Source: Parietichytrium sp. I65-24A
Lineage: Eukaryota; Sar; Bigyra; Thraustochytrida; Thraustochytriidae
Length of the DNA stretch: 64,000 bases
NCBI GenBank assembly: GCA_012862575.1
Contig: BLSF01000021.1
Span: 1-64,000, forward strand
Reading direction: 5' to 3'
Part shown: piece after piece, positions 29,910-41,068 of the stretch
Layout: the number at the start of each line of letters is the position of its first letter
Numbering within the stretch: position 1 is the stretch's first letter
Position numbers and translations under genes: made by a program
Notes under the pieces: model-generated
The model's input: the letters and a program-made list of their open reading frames with translations, nothing else
What the model was told of the DNA's origin: nothing
Databases searched by the model: none

Positions 29910-31869
29910 AACTGGACTTTAGCAGTCCAACCTGTCCTTTACAAAACTGTACACTGACCACTATCATACTTTTGAGTCGATTTCAATCCGGCGGGCGATG
30001 CGCTATGTCTTCCCGTTGCCTTTCTTCTCGTTATCACACATCATTCTGAAACTGTAAATATAATTGTTCTATGGCTCACACACTGCAATCCTCTTCTGGT
30101 CGATTTATCGCCCAATTTTGCAACCGCGGGAGGTTTACCGATCCGATAATGTTGGTATATGTTGGTTCGTTTCTCGTTACATTTTGTAGACATACATAAT
30201 CAGGTAAAGGCGTCCAAATTGCCACCATGCAAGGTTGAAACGACGTTCATAACAATGAGGGAAACGAGAGTATATAAATCGCAAAACACCAACTACAGGC
30301 GTGTGCGCAATAGTGTTCTCTGTTTACATCCAGCAAAAAAGAGAAAAAAATCTTCACCGGCACAAAGTCGTTCGTGAGTGCATCTCATACCTACCCTTCC
30401 TCCATTCGCATACATTGGCAAGAGAGTGGTATCGGCATGGCGGCTCTTTCCTTTTGTCGATTGGAATTCACCCGAAAACGATGAAGATGCAGATGGGCAA
30501 ATTGGGGGTCGGCTTCACCAATACTCCGAATGTGCCATATTCCGCTCACTAACATCCTAACTCGCGATGTGTTTTTCCCCAAGCAGAAAATAGCGATGGC
30601 TCTTGGTTCTTGCAAAAGTCTCTGATATCAGTCTCGAAATCAGTTTCGTGGAGGGAATCAAAAGGTTTAGATCAAAATAAGATGATGCAAAACCAGTTGT
30701 CCTTTTTCCGGGCCGATCTTCGCAGGGTTAAAAGACGGACAGGTGCAAAACCAACTTAATAAATTGAACCGCCGACCTTTCCGTGTTGGCTCGCAAAAGG
30801 ATCAAAACATTCTTTTTGAGTTTGCGCACGGTCGCAAGGTTCATTCTTACCCGTCTCAATTATTCCCGAGTTCCTCGCAACGAAAATATCAGATCGATCT
30901 TAGAGCTCTCGTTCAGCTAACTGTACATGGCTTGTCCTCTTGTGACACCACTGTTCAGGATTGACGTAGCGTGTTTTTAAGTTTCAATCGTTTTCGCGAT
31001 CAGATCTTCTTTTGCTACTCAGATAGTTGACCACAGACAAGCGAAGCTGAGCTTCGTTTTAAAAGCACTTGTGCATTGGCCGCTCGCGCCATTCGCGACA
31101 TTCTCCCTGCTCCTTCTTCAACGCACGGGAGTCTCTCCATTCCATTCCCTTCGCTTGATCGCTTTCAATTTGCTGCTTCAAAGAAGCTCGCCCAAAAGAG
31201 CCGTTCAGCCTCACTCATTCCAAAACCCGCACCATAGCGAAACATCTCTGCATGAAGTTCGTCTCAAATTTAAAGTTAAGACAAAGGTAAGGATACCGTA
31301 TTATGAAATGCATTTCCCACTATCTATCTTGTTGATGGAGTGGAGCACATTTTGGCGCAGCATCACCTCGCAAGGCTGAGCGTGGGTGGTATTCGGCTGT
31401 TCTGTAAAAAACAAAATTCAATTAATCGCTGATGTGAAGCGTTTTGAATCGACGTGTACTCTCGTGCACTCTTAGGAGCAACGCCTATGGTTCAACTGCG
31501 GGAGGGCCGAAACGGTGCGCTGCTCTCTGATCCCAACGCGTTTGAACCTCGTTTTCTTAGTTCCGTTTGTGCTCACTCTGGCAGGAAATTGTGTAGAGTC
31601 ACCCAAGAGTTGTTTCGAGCTGCACATTTCTGGGCGTGTTTTACATGGAATCGGCCGCGCGTCATCAGAAGTATATGCTACGATGCTATTGTTAGTTTCG
31701 ATTGCCACTCTAGGAGAACATCAAGGAGGTGCAATGAATGGCCTCATCGTTTCGTAGTCGAAAGAAGACATTGACAAATTGACAAGTCAACCTGCGCGGA
31801 CGCGAAGTGACCTCAGGAATCGCGCACAAGTTGCATGGGTGGGACTCCGTCGCGGGAGGTTTCGTGGAG
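29910..31869. other. Intergenic region before ammonium transporter D
   Basis: About 1.95 kb, AT-leaning, with no supported gene, repeat array or RNA. The short open frames here have no compositional support. Confidence 0.5.
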
Positions 31870-33387
31870 ATGTCCGCCGTCAGCGATGACGACCTGATGA
31901 CGCTGGGAAACGTGACGGCCCTGATATCTTCAAGCGTGGACGAAAGACTTTCATCCGTCTGGGTCCTTGTGAACACCTTCAACATTTTCAGTATGCAACT
32001 CGGCTTTGCTCTGTTGGAGGCGGGCACCATTCAGAAGAAGCATCAAAAGAGCTTGTTGATGAAGAATTTTATGGACGGGTGCTTTGGGGGCTTGGCTTGG
32101 TATTTCGTTGGGTACGGGCTGTTCCGGATGAACTCAGGCGGAGCGAATGGTGAACGTTTTGCCTTGAATAGTTCAGCATACTTTCGCGATTTCTTGTGCT
32201 CATATGCATTTGCCATGACGACTACAACAATTGTTTCCGGAGGTATCGCGGCACGCATGAAACTGGAGGTGTACCTCTTCTCGTCCGTGTGCCTGATCGC
32301 TCTGTTCTATCCGATGATGGCGCACTGGGTCTGGACAGAAGGCGGTTGGCTTTACGGAGACTTTTTGGACTTTGCTGGGGGCGTTGTGGTCCATGGAATG
32401 GGAGGGGTTGTAGCCTTTGTCGGCGCATTCGTGGCCGGTCCGAGGGCTGGCCGGTTCAGCTCTGAAGAGAATAAAGTACTCTCGAATGGAGACTACATCA
32501 AGGGCGGGGTGTATGAGTCACCGCCATCAAGTGCTTCGCTTCAGACTCTAGGTACAATGATTCTCTGGGTAGCCTGGTTTAGCTTTAATGCAGTTTCCTC
32601 TGGCGGAGCCACCACAAGTGACCTGGAACTCTCCGAACGCGCAAGTGTAAATACGCTCCTTTCCTCGTCAGCGGCGGGCTGCTGTGGTCTCGTATACGTA
32701 AAACGTTCCGTGGGGTACTACAGTCTTCCAAAGTCACTCAATTGTCTTTTAGCCGGCCTTGTAATCATCACCCCGTGCTGTGCATATGTGGACACCTGGG
32801 TTGCCGTGCTCCTTGGCCTCGTGTCCACCTTTATTTTTCTGGGTTCCGAAAAGTTCATTTTGTTCAATCTCCGGATTGACGACCCGCTCTCAGCTTCTGC
32901 GCTGCACGGCGTAGTGGGTTTGGCCGGTGGGCTAGCCACTGGCGTATTTCACCGCGAGAAAGGTATCATTTGCGGGAAGGCTTCGCAGTTTTTAGCTCAG
33001 CTCAAAGGTGTCGGCGTCATTTTGGTTGTGAGCGCATCGTGCGCCTTCCTTGTATTCTTTCTGGCAAAGTGCCTGGTCAGCGACCTCAACTGCTCAGACG
33101 ATGATCAGGTTTTGGGTCTTGACTTTAAATACCACGATGGAAAACGGCTCGACGACCTCACAGACCAGCAGATCACGGAATTTAACAACACCAAGCGAGC
33201 TTATGCCCGAGCAAAAGCCAAGAAGAAGATGGAAGCTATACAAAGGTACGAAAAGTTGCGCAAGTTTACGCTCCGCCAACCCTCCCTGAAAGCCTTCAGC
33301 ATGAGGTCTAGTAAGAAGAAGTCCGCGGCCCAAGTGCAGCCGCTGTCGAGGGAGCGCGTCGAAGCGGAGATTGTCATTGCAAAGTAG
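31870..33387 (+). CDS. Ammonium transporter-family protein D, 505 aa
   Basis: Amt-family channel. Seen: MQLGFALLEAGTIQKKHQKS with LLMKNFMD, FAMTTTTIVSGGIAAR with the gate Phe, HWVWTEGGW with Trp, LDFAGGVVVHGMGGV with pore His175, AGPRAGRF, LQTLGTMILWVAWFSFNAVS, LNCLLAGLVIITPCCAYV, LRIDDPLSASALHGVVG with pore His346, and tail signature QVLGLDFKYHDGKRL identical in core to copy C. The tail adds about 75 residues, strongly basic. The start at 31870 follows the paralogues (charged short N-terminus before helix 1). It lies 5 kb from copy C, separated by the carrier-like gene. The shared FKYHDGK tail suggests C and D are closest relatives. Confidence 0.9.
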   Translation: MSAVSDDDLMTLGNVTALISSSVDERLSSVWVLVNTFNIFSMQLGFALLEAGTIQKKHQKSLLMKNFMDGCFGGLAWYFVGYGLFRMNSGGANGERFALNSSAYFRDFLCSYAFAMTTTTIVSGGIAARMKLEVYLFSSVCLIALFYPMMAHWVWTEGGWLYGDFLDFAGGVVVHGMGGVVAFVGAFVAGPRAGRFSSEENKVLSNGDYIKGGVYESPPSSASLQTLGTMILWVAWFSFNAVSSGGATTSDLELSERASVNTLLSSSAAGCCGLVYVKRSVGYYSLPKSLNCLLAGLVIITPCCAYVDTWVAVLLGLVSTFIFLGSEKFILFNLRIDDPLSASALHGVVGLAGGLATGVFHREKGIICGKASQFLAQLKGVGVILVVSASCAFLVFFLAKCLVSDLNCSDDDQVLGLDFKYHDGKRLDDLTDQQITEFNNTKRAYARAKAKKKMEAIQRYEKLRKFTLRQPSLKAFSMRSSKKKSAAQVQPLSRERVEAEIVIAK

Positions 33388-34380
33388 CTCGTGAAAAAAT
33401 CTCTGCGCAATTGAAATACCCTAGCACAGCCCGCAGCTCACACAGGGTTGCATTTCCCCGCCGCAGCCGCGCACGTCTCTTGGAAACGGGTTCCAGCCCA
33501 TGACAATATATGTAGTGAAAGCGCGGTCTAGAGCCCGCTCGAAACGAGACGAAAAGAGAAGAACAGTGTAGTTCAAGTTAGAATAAAGTTTTTAGAATTG
33601 TCAGCAAGAAATAAGTTAATTAGTTTTCAGAAAGTCAACTACTTCGAGCAGCATTTTCCCTCACGATTCCGTTTGTTTGTCTCCTCTGCACTCAAACATA
33701 ATCAATCAACAAACACTCATGCGCTTCAGACACACTACCAATGGAACAGTCCAACGTAACAAACCCCTCTGTGTGACTACAACATATATTCTATTCTACC
33801 TACGTATCATCACACATCATCCTCTGTTATCCAGCTACCTTTCACCATAGCCCTCACCATAATCCTCTAATCTTAGTCCTGCTCACTATGTAGGAATAGT
33901 ACATGGTAGCCTCCAATCACTGCGCTCGCGTGCGTCTACTGTTGCATATAATTGACTGATAACCACTAAGACCCTTGCATACTCCTATAGAAGCGCGTAG
34001 GGTCGAGAGGAAGGAAGGAGGGAGGGAGGAAGCAAGTGTCCGCGCTGCGTACACAACAGGAACGAGCATTGAAGGTGAGTTTGCAGCGTTGTTGGAGGTA
34101 TACATATTTGTTAGACACAGAGGTTCGCGCGGTAGGTCGTGCTGCCCCCGAAAGAAAGCGAGAGAGAGAGAGAGAGAGGGAAGATTTTATGACGACAGAT
34201 TGAGAGGCATAGGAAAGAAAGAAAGCAGACTGCGAATGTGATGTAATGAAGGTGCGGAAGGTGTCTGGCTCGTGTGCACAAGCGTGGCATTTTGACTCAA
34301 TGACTGACTGACTGGCGCTGTTTTGAACGCGGTGTAATCGTCTTTTTTATCTGGTGTAGACTAGTGGGAGCGGAGAGAAA
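33388..34380. other. Intergenic region with GA microsatellite
   Basis: About 1 kb. It contains a GGAA/GGGA purine run near 34008-34033 and (GA)n near 34159-34179. No gene is supported. Confidence 0.5.
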
Positions 34381-34722
34381 ATGTTTGCTACGAGGGTTTT
34401 GTTTCAGGCAGCCAGACGGACCACAGGGCTGGTGGGGCTCGAGGTAGTGCCAAATGCGCGCGAGCAGCTGATCAATGTGTACAAGGAGACGTTGGAGAAG
34501 GCCAAGGTGATGCATCCTCAGTCTGGGTACCGCCAGTCTGTGGAAAGCATCATCGCGTTCAGACTCGGTGTAGTGGAGAAGTTCGAAGAGGTGGAAGCAA
34601 TCGAGAAGGAGATTGACTGTGGTGTGATTGAGGAGATCTTGCTGCAGGCGAAGAACGAGCTGACCCTCTTGGAGAAGCTCAAGGACACTCCTTTTGCACT
34701 TTCTTCCGATGATAGCGCCTAA
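34381..34722 (+). CDS. NDUFA5: Mitochondrial complex I subunit NDUFA5 (B13), 113 aa
   Basis: Accessory subunit of NADH:ubiquinone oxidoreductase, in the matrix arm. The whole sequence matches the ETC_C1_NDUFA5 pattern: TTGLVGLEVVPNAREQL near the start, LYKKTL-type helix (here VYKETLEKAK), then YRQSVESIIAFRLGVVEKF and IDCGVIEEILLQAKNELTLL, ending shortly after. Length equals that of animal NDUFA5 (about 115 aa). The first dozen residues (MFATRVLFQAARR) are basic and amphipathic and could serve for mitochondrial import. The ATG at 34381 is unambiguous. Confidence 0.9.
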   Translation: MFATRVLFQAARRTTGLVGLEVVPNAREQLINVYKETLEKAKVMHPQSGYRQSVESIIAFRLGVVEKFEEVEAIEKEIDCGVIEEILLQAKNELTLLEKLKDTPFALSSDDSA

Positions 34723-35139
34723 ACTTGGTCGTGTCGCTGTTTCGGATGCAAGTGTGGCGGGCTGTCGACGCATGGAAATGGCGCTTCTGTCCTTTTTCTT
34801 TACTGCCAAGTCTGGGTGGGGTAGTCAGTGCCGGAAATACACTCAAAATCTTGCGACGGGCAGCTTTACAAAATCCTCCCTTTACTCCCGTTTTTTAAAC
34901 TAAACATCTGACAAAGAGAAAACAAAACGTACATACTCAGAATTTCGTTTCCCCCCCTTCCTTTTCTGTTTTTATTGATGCTGTAGGGTACAGGATTGCG
35001 GAGCAACGTGAGGCAGATCTTTACAGACAACAATTTTACAGTTAAACAGTTAAAATTTGAGATAAATAGGCATATGCATAAACACAACACAAGTAGGTAG
35101 TACAGTTGCTTGTCGCAAGAGAAAGGCAATCAGCGCTAT
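34723..35139. other. Convergent spacer
   Basis: About 420 AT-rich bases between NDUFA5 and the minus-strand membrane-protein gene; probably both 3' untranslated regions. Nothing else was seen. Confidence 0.5.
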
Positions 35140-36369
35140 TTATCTACCCATCATGTGAATGGCGCCTGTTATAGCGAAGCCAACTACACAAAGACAACGA
35201 GCGACGACGAGATCGTCCTGCTGTTGCTGCTGCGCCTCCTTCATCGGAGTGCTACCCATTTTTGAAGGACTGCAAGTCGAAGCAGTGAATGAATGTTTTG
35301 GCGCAGAACTTGCCCTTGGGGTTTCAAACAATGGGTTTCCTTTCGCAAAATTTTCGTCATTGTCTTCAGATCCCTCACACACGGTCTTTAGACTCTCATC
35401 GCAGAGATCTCTTCCCTCCGTCTCCTCGTAATCCAGGTAATCGATCATCTCAAGTTGCGAAGGTTGTTTGGTGGCGGGCAACACATCTTCGACCGCGCTC
35501 TCAGCGTCGGAAATTTGGCTTCTAGCACAAGAATTCTCATCGTCTGAGTATTCTGTGTCTTCTTCTCCTGCGGAAGCGCTTTCAGATTCATCACCTTCGG
35601 GATCAGTGTCCACGTGTTCGGAAGACGGCTGGGGAGGAGTATGTTCAAACGCTTTGGTGGTGTTTTTGTCAACGTGTGTGTCGCATTTTGCAGGCACGAC
35701 CATAGCATGGATGCTTGATTTCGCAAGACGAAGGCGAGCCCATGGCAGAGCCGCCAAAGACAGCGACAACCACATACACACAAGATGGTCAAAAAGCATT
35801 CTCTTGAGGCAGTCGCTGATCCATGACACGGCTTGCGGCCCCTCCAAATATTCGGGTCCGATATTCGCCAACTGCGACTCCACCGAAGAGATACTTGTGT
35901 CAAAATGGGAGTTCAAAGTATAAAATGCCAAACTCTCCAACGCAACGACAATGAAGGCAAACATGCTGACAGGGCTATCAGTGGATGCCAGCAGCACCAA
36001 GTCGACGAAACTTATTGCAACTGTGCCGGACTTGGTAAACATACCTGCGCCAAAGTTGGTCGTAAAGGGCTCTGAGTGATGCCCAGCAACATGCACAACT
36101 TGATGGGGAAGGTACAGACCATCCTCCCCGACAGCTTGTTGGTACGTAGCGATCCGCTCTGCACAGGCGCACGCGATGCTAATTGCACTCAAGCTGGAGA
36201 ACACGGTTAAGATCCACCTGAGATCTGTGTGCGTGTTGGACCCCGAGTTCTCAATACTCAGAGTCTTTTGGCTACTGCTCCCGACTGCATACTGCATCAG
36301 CGCGGATGAACACGAGACCGCGAGGGTTGCCCAGCAAGCGGTGCCAACGTTCTGCAATAAACTTTCCAT
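35140..36369 (-). CDS. Multi-span membrane protein of unknown function, 409 aa
   Basis: No family recognised. About five hydrophobic segments occur in the first 230 residues: VGTACWATLAVSCSSALMQYAV, a ILTVFSSLSAISIACA helix, VAISFVDLVLLAS followed by MFAFIVVALESLAF, and HLVCMWLSLSLAALPW. A long acidic, Ser/Glu/Asp-rich cytosolic-type region follows (about 245-370), then a QQQQQ run and a final hydrophobic segment (VVARCLCVVGFAITGA) that ends the protein. The start was set at the ATG 36369 (MESLLQNVG); the frame extends 13 codons further up to a GTG. Compact membrane bundle plus long acidic tail suggests a membrane adaptor, but nothing specific can be said. Confidence 0.7.
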   Translation of the reverse strand: MESLLQNVGTACWATLAVSCSSALMQYAVGSSSQKTLSIENSGSNTHTDLRWILTVFSSLSAISIACACAERIATYQQAVGEDGLYLPHQVVHVAGHHSEPFTTNFGAGMFTKSGTVAISFVDLVLLASTDSPVSMFAFIVVALESLAFYTLNSHFDTSISSVESQLANIGPEYLEGPQAVSWISDCLKRMLFDHLVCMWLSLSLAALPWARLRLAKSSIHAMVVPAKCDTHVDKNTTKAFEHTPPQPSSEHVDTDPEGDESESASAGEEDTEYSDDENSCARSQISDAESAVEDVLPATKQPSQLEMIDYLDYEETEGRDLCDESLKTVCEGSEDNDENFAKGNPLFETPRASSAPKHSFTASTCSPSKMGSTPMKEAQQQQQDDLVVARCLCVVGFAITGAIHMMGR

Positions 36370-37438
36370 TTCGCTTTGACGTGTGTGCACTATTCTCGCC
36401 ACCCACACTGCCCGCTCGAAGACAAAATGTGTTGCTGCGCTTTGTGTGCAGGGCGATCAACGTTGGCGCCGTGAAGTCCGCGTCCTCTTGTTGCAAGTTT
36501 GCAAGCTGTCTGTGTAACCAAACCGCGTCGTTCCTTTTCCAAACCTTTGACTCTCTTTGCAATACTCTCTCCTCTTTCTTTCACTCTCTCCCTCTCTCTT
36601 AAGGCATTCCGAGGAGTGAAACAAGAGAGATGCGAGAAGCAAGGCGTTTCGCTACTTCTCGTCTACGTCTCCGTATCATAGCCGCTGCCACGCGCTCGCT
36701 ATGCCCTCGGGCACCGTAGGCGAGGCCGTGGCGAAAGTGTCCTAGCCGCGTGAAACTGTCACCTCGTGCAATGCATTCTCGTTGGCATTACTTCCCAGTC
36801 CCGCTTACACCGCTTACTGCTTGAGACGATCTCTCTGCTGGCGTAACCAAGGTGTATCGATAGTATCGATGGTATCGATGTTTCATTTATGTTGTCGTTG
36901 CCTTTCGTGACTCGCTGTGGCACCATGGTTTGTGACAATCTATCTGAGATACCCTGCTTGCGTAACCGAGGTGTATGAGGTCAACGTCTATAAAAAGCGT
37001 GCAGCCAGCGAGGCCAACGTCCTTCTTCGCGCAAGATCCCGGCGGTTTCAAACACTCGAGTCGCATTTGACCGCCTCACTGCCAATCCACACATTGATTA
37101 CATCAATTACATCAATCGATCATCAGAGATGATGACCTTGCATGTGAATCCAACGAAAAAAAAAAAAAAAAGAGTCAGAAAGTCAAATTCCAGGAAGCGA
37201 TTCGTTGCTCGCGTACAACTCGTTGCTCTTTGCTCGTCCTGAGGCGTGTTGTAATTAACGACCACGTGAATCGGTGCATCCTCTTACAAGACAACGCCTT
37301 TGTTTTTCGAAATTCGAGATTTTCGATTGTTGATTGCTTTCGATCGATTTGATCGATCGATTTCAATCATTGACTGACTGACTGACTGACTGTGTTCACA
37401 ATTGAAAGGGAAAAACTTAACGACTTTTGACGCTTCAT
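36370..37438. other. Gene-poor region, left part
   Basis: About 1.07 kb without a supported gene. It contains a gcgtaacc.aggtgtat word at about 36843 and again at about 36960, nested tatcgat repeats near 36856-36880, an A-run at 37154-37171 and a (GACT)n run at 37371-37392. Confidence 0.5.
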
Positions 37439-38399
37439 TCAGTCTATCCAGTCCATCCGGGCGTTCACTTCAAGTCGAGCCAGACGGCAATGGATCTCGG
37501 AGAGGTCTAGCGCAGCGGACTCGTCCAGCCAAGAGACAATAATTTTTGGTTCACCAAGCGCTATGACGCCTTTCGCAAGTAGACCTTCGTTCCGAGCTCG
37601 GTCGAATGGAAGGCGGCATCTGCGGCATCGATGGTGCGACGGTCCGGAAACGTCCACGGTGGTACTGACTGCGAGTCCTGACGCTGATTGCCTAGTACTG
37701 AGCACCGTGGCGGAAGCGTTGTCCGGGAACGGAGGTGTGCGTCAGTCCTTCCTGTGTTGTGAAAGCCTTTCATCAAAGTTCCAACCGACAGCAGACCGCA
37801 CAAAGAAAGCCATGGCTTTGGAATTGATTGATGGGATGGCTGCGGCGCGGCGTTGAGTCTCGGCGAACTTCCGAGTCTCGAATAACTCGAATACTCTATC
37901 CCTCTCTCTCAGTCTCTCTCTCTCTCTAGATTAGTGTGGAGAATATTTTTAGCGCAGACCTTTTTGCCGGAGGACTATTGAGCGACCACACTGCAGAAAG
38001 TCCCGTTCACGGCTTCTCGAACTTGTTGAACAGAGCTTCAAGCTCGCAATGAACGCCAGCGTGAAAGGGTTGGCGGAAATCTGTGAAATGCGTCGAATGC
38101 TTCAAATGGCTGGCCTTCCGGCAAACTCAAGCGCAGCAACTTGGCGAAATGAAAATGGGATCCGTCTATCCGTCTATCCGTCTGTGCAAATCAATTCCCT
38201 GTTCATCGCAAGTCTTGATTGCCGCAGTGAGCAGGTACCAGTACCGGTACTCAGTACTTTCAGACGCAAGATCGGCTTTGTCCAACCAGCCAAGCAAGTC
38301 AACGACCAGCCACGGCGAAAGATCGGTGTGAATCATCCACGCCAACTCGTTCTACAGCTCGAAAGGAATGCGCAAAGTGAATAGCAGCTCCTCCGCCAT
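37439..38399 (-). pseudogene. Probable decayed host gene, family not recognised
   Basis: On the minus strand an ATG at 38399 (context caATGGCGGAGG) opens MAEELLFTLRIPFEL, then an in-frame TAG, then a clearly protein-like stretch: NELAWMIHTDLSPWLVV, DLLGWLDKADLASES and YWYLLTAAIKTCDEQG. The frame closes in an octamer repeat (tccgtcta units on plus, 38161-38183). Just past it the neighbouring frame continues with FAKLLRLSLPEGQPFEAF and RFPPTLSRW, then further stops. A last protein-like block (EPKIIVSWLDESAALDL, ending MDWID and a stop at 37439) closes the region. One stop plus a shift at a slippable octamer looks like a gene that has died. I cannot name the family. An alternative is chance reading frames; the hydrophobic pattern argues against that only moderately. 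Confidence 0.4.
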
Positions 38400-41068
38400 T
38401 GAACAAGTTCCAGCGGCAATCCGCTCGGGAGTGTGTGTTTGTGCGTGCCACATCTAAGGAGTGTGTGCTTTGCCAGACAGAGAGACTCTCAAGGCTTGGA
38501 TGGCTTGCAGGACTAGTGCGCTACGTAAACATACCGTCACCTCGAGAACCTCGAGTGCCCGGAGGGGAAAGAGATGGAAAGAGGCAAAGAAAGAAAGGCA
38601 GACTCTTGTGACTATTGCGCAATGCTCTCTCTCTCAGCGACGTCCTACGCGCTTCGATTTTCTCGGGGTGGGGCAGACAGACCATGTGCTAGCTCTGGAA
38701 AGAACGTGAAGTGCAAAGTACATGCAATTCTTGATGGACTGTGAGAGTGCAGAGCATCCTGATAATCATGATCGTGCGAGCTGCCGAGTCGTATTTCGCA
38801 CTGCGCGGAAGCCATATCCACCAATATCTTCTATCCGTATCTGTCCATATCTATCCATGTGATTCAATTCCTCTGATCCGAGTAGAGAGATCTTTCTATC
38901 TCTCTGTCTCTCTCTACGTCCCAGTCCTTCTCCACCACCTTCCTCCTTGGCTAAACCACCCAGGGACTGACTGCGCAAAGGCATAGGCATGATAGGGATG
39001 TGCATGTGCAAGTGCATGGCAATGTGCGCACAGGCTTTGGTTCCACTTCTCACTTACTAACTCACTCACCCTCTCTCCAGTGAACAACTCAAACCAAATG
39101 CAAGCGAGTTGCCCTTCGTTCTTCATCCAGTAGCACGAGTAGAGAGAGAGAGACATGCCCATCGCCTGTCGCGTCCCAGCTGAGCAAGGCTCCCAACTCA
39201 TCCCAAGCCAGGTTTAGCCAAGTCCGTTTTGGAAAAACAAGAATGTGGCACACGCCTTCGTGAGCGGAGCCCTGCGCAGTACCGGACCCGGCCAGACGGA
39301 TAGGCGCACTCAGACAATCAAATAAGGCATGCGCGAGGCCGCTATTTGGGGAATGGGGGAAAATGGGGGCCAAATTGGATCTTGTTATCCTGGACCAAAA
39401 GACAAGAGGTTTGGAAGAGAAGGTACACCGATACTTTGATCGGTACTAAAAATTCGGCTTGAGAAAAAGGCAGGCAAGCAGGCAATCCTTTCAATTCTTC
39501 CTAATTTTTCTCTCTTTTTGTAATTGTAATTTGAAATTGTAATTCTAGTTTAGTTTTTAGTGAACAACAAGGTTGTAAACCTGTCGAGATGGATGGATTC
39601 GCTGTCAGAGCTTTGCGGCGCCAGAGTTTGGAAGAGCTAGCAAGAGTAAGAGCAAGGGAGAGGAAAGCTGAGGAGAGGGAACTGATAGGTGACAATGAGG
39701 TGTACTTTCTCGTGAGAGTCGGCGCCTGGCGAGCCACGCGTTGTGCGAATGTAGAGGCGACTAAAGCACGCGACGGCCGAGCGAGGGATCTGGGAGATTG
39801 ACTGTGAATTGAGCTGCTGCTGTCTCTGTTGCAGTCTGACTGTCGGTATTGGGATCGATCGAGTCTCTCGAGCCTAGCCTTGCGCCAACTCAGGCTGACT
39901 GTGGATCAATCCAAGTCGACCTTTGTTTTCTTTCTTGCTTCTTCTAGTAGTCAGACTAGTCAGACTAGTCCCGAGGGACCTCGGTGTGGTATTTTTTCGT
40001 CGGTCTTGATTCATCGATTATTTTATTTGATTGACCACAAGAGCAAACAAAACAAGAAATTTGGTTCGGCCTTGGTCCTGAATTCTGAACTCACTGCGAA
40101 GATACTCTCTCGCGCTGTCAGCTGACTCACAGAGTAAGAATTGTGGACGGCGGTGCGTTGCGCTAGCCTACCATCCGCGGTCACTGCTAGAGTCAACGGG
40201 ACCAAATTATATCCGTACGAAGGCTCTCGAGGGTAGCAAGCTTCAGTCGCCCGTAGCGGTCCCGCTATTGCTGTTCGACTCCCATCCCAACCCTCCCTCC
40301 AATCCCCTCCCCTCCAATCCCCTCCCTCCTCCTCTTTGGTGAAGTTACTTTGCTGCACACCGCACGCAATTTGCCTAATGTTACTTGCATTGCGTGTCTC
40401 CAACTCCTCCCCGCCGCATGCTCTCACATCGCATGGGATCCATCCCCCTTCGTCGCGTGTGGGATGCTATTCGAGGCGAAGCTCGCTGCCCGTTGCCGTT
40501 GTCAAAGCAGTAAATTTGCGCAGGAAAAGTATTAGTTTTTCTTGTTTTTGTTTTGGTCTCCACGGCGATGGGAATTGGAAAGTGTTAATTGCATACTGTG
40601 ACGAGGAAAAGAAGGAAGACAGAAAGACAGTTGCTTTGCTTTGTAGAAAGCCAAAGGCACGTTTCCCTCCTTCCTTTGGCGGTTGATTGAAACAAAAAAA
40701 AGAAAAGGAATGAAGTGAGTGACTGAGTGAGAGTGAGAGTGAAAGGAGGAAGTGCTTGGAATCGGTCGCTGGAGGCATACTTCCGTCCGTCCTACTAGAC
40801 TCCGTGCGCTATGTCGGTCTTTCTTTCCTTTCGTCTTTCTCTCATTGCCCCCGTCTGGAGTGCACCTCCAGCTCGCCGACTGACTGCCTGCCTGTCTCTC
40901 GAGTAGCTCGCAAAATCGGTGAACCAACGATGATTTGCAGCTTGAACGTTGGGCAATACCCAAACGCAGATCAACCGCGCATTGCAGCACAGAGATAACG
41001 CGAAAGCAGAGAGGCGCCTCAAACCCAGATCCCGTTTCGAATCCCGGAAAGGGGCAACAGGAGGAAAG
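38400..41068. other. Gene-poor region, right part
   Basis: About 2.7 kb with no confident gene. It includes pyrimidine runs (near 38880-38920), a repeat of cccctcc-type words at about 40297-40332, and tcagactagtcagactagt near 39950. One short ATG frame (39589-39801) is listed separately at low confidence. Confidence 0.5.
39589..39801 (+). CDS. Possible small ORF, 70 aa
   Basis: ATG in a clean context opens a 70-codon frame, rich in Arg, Glu and Ala (MDGFAVRALRRQSLEELARV at the start), predicted mostly helical. There is no family match that I recognise, and no partner exon was found. It may be a small protein, a first exon, or chance. Confidence 0.2.
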   Translation: MDGFAVRALRRQSLEELARVRARERKAEERELIGDNEVYFLVRVGAWRATRCANVEATKARDGRARDLGD

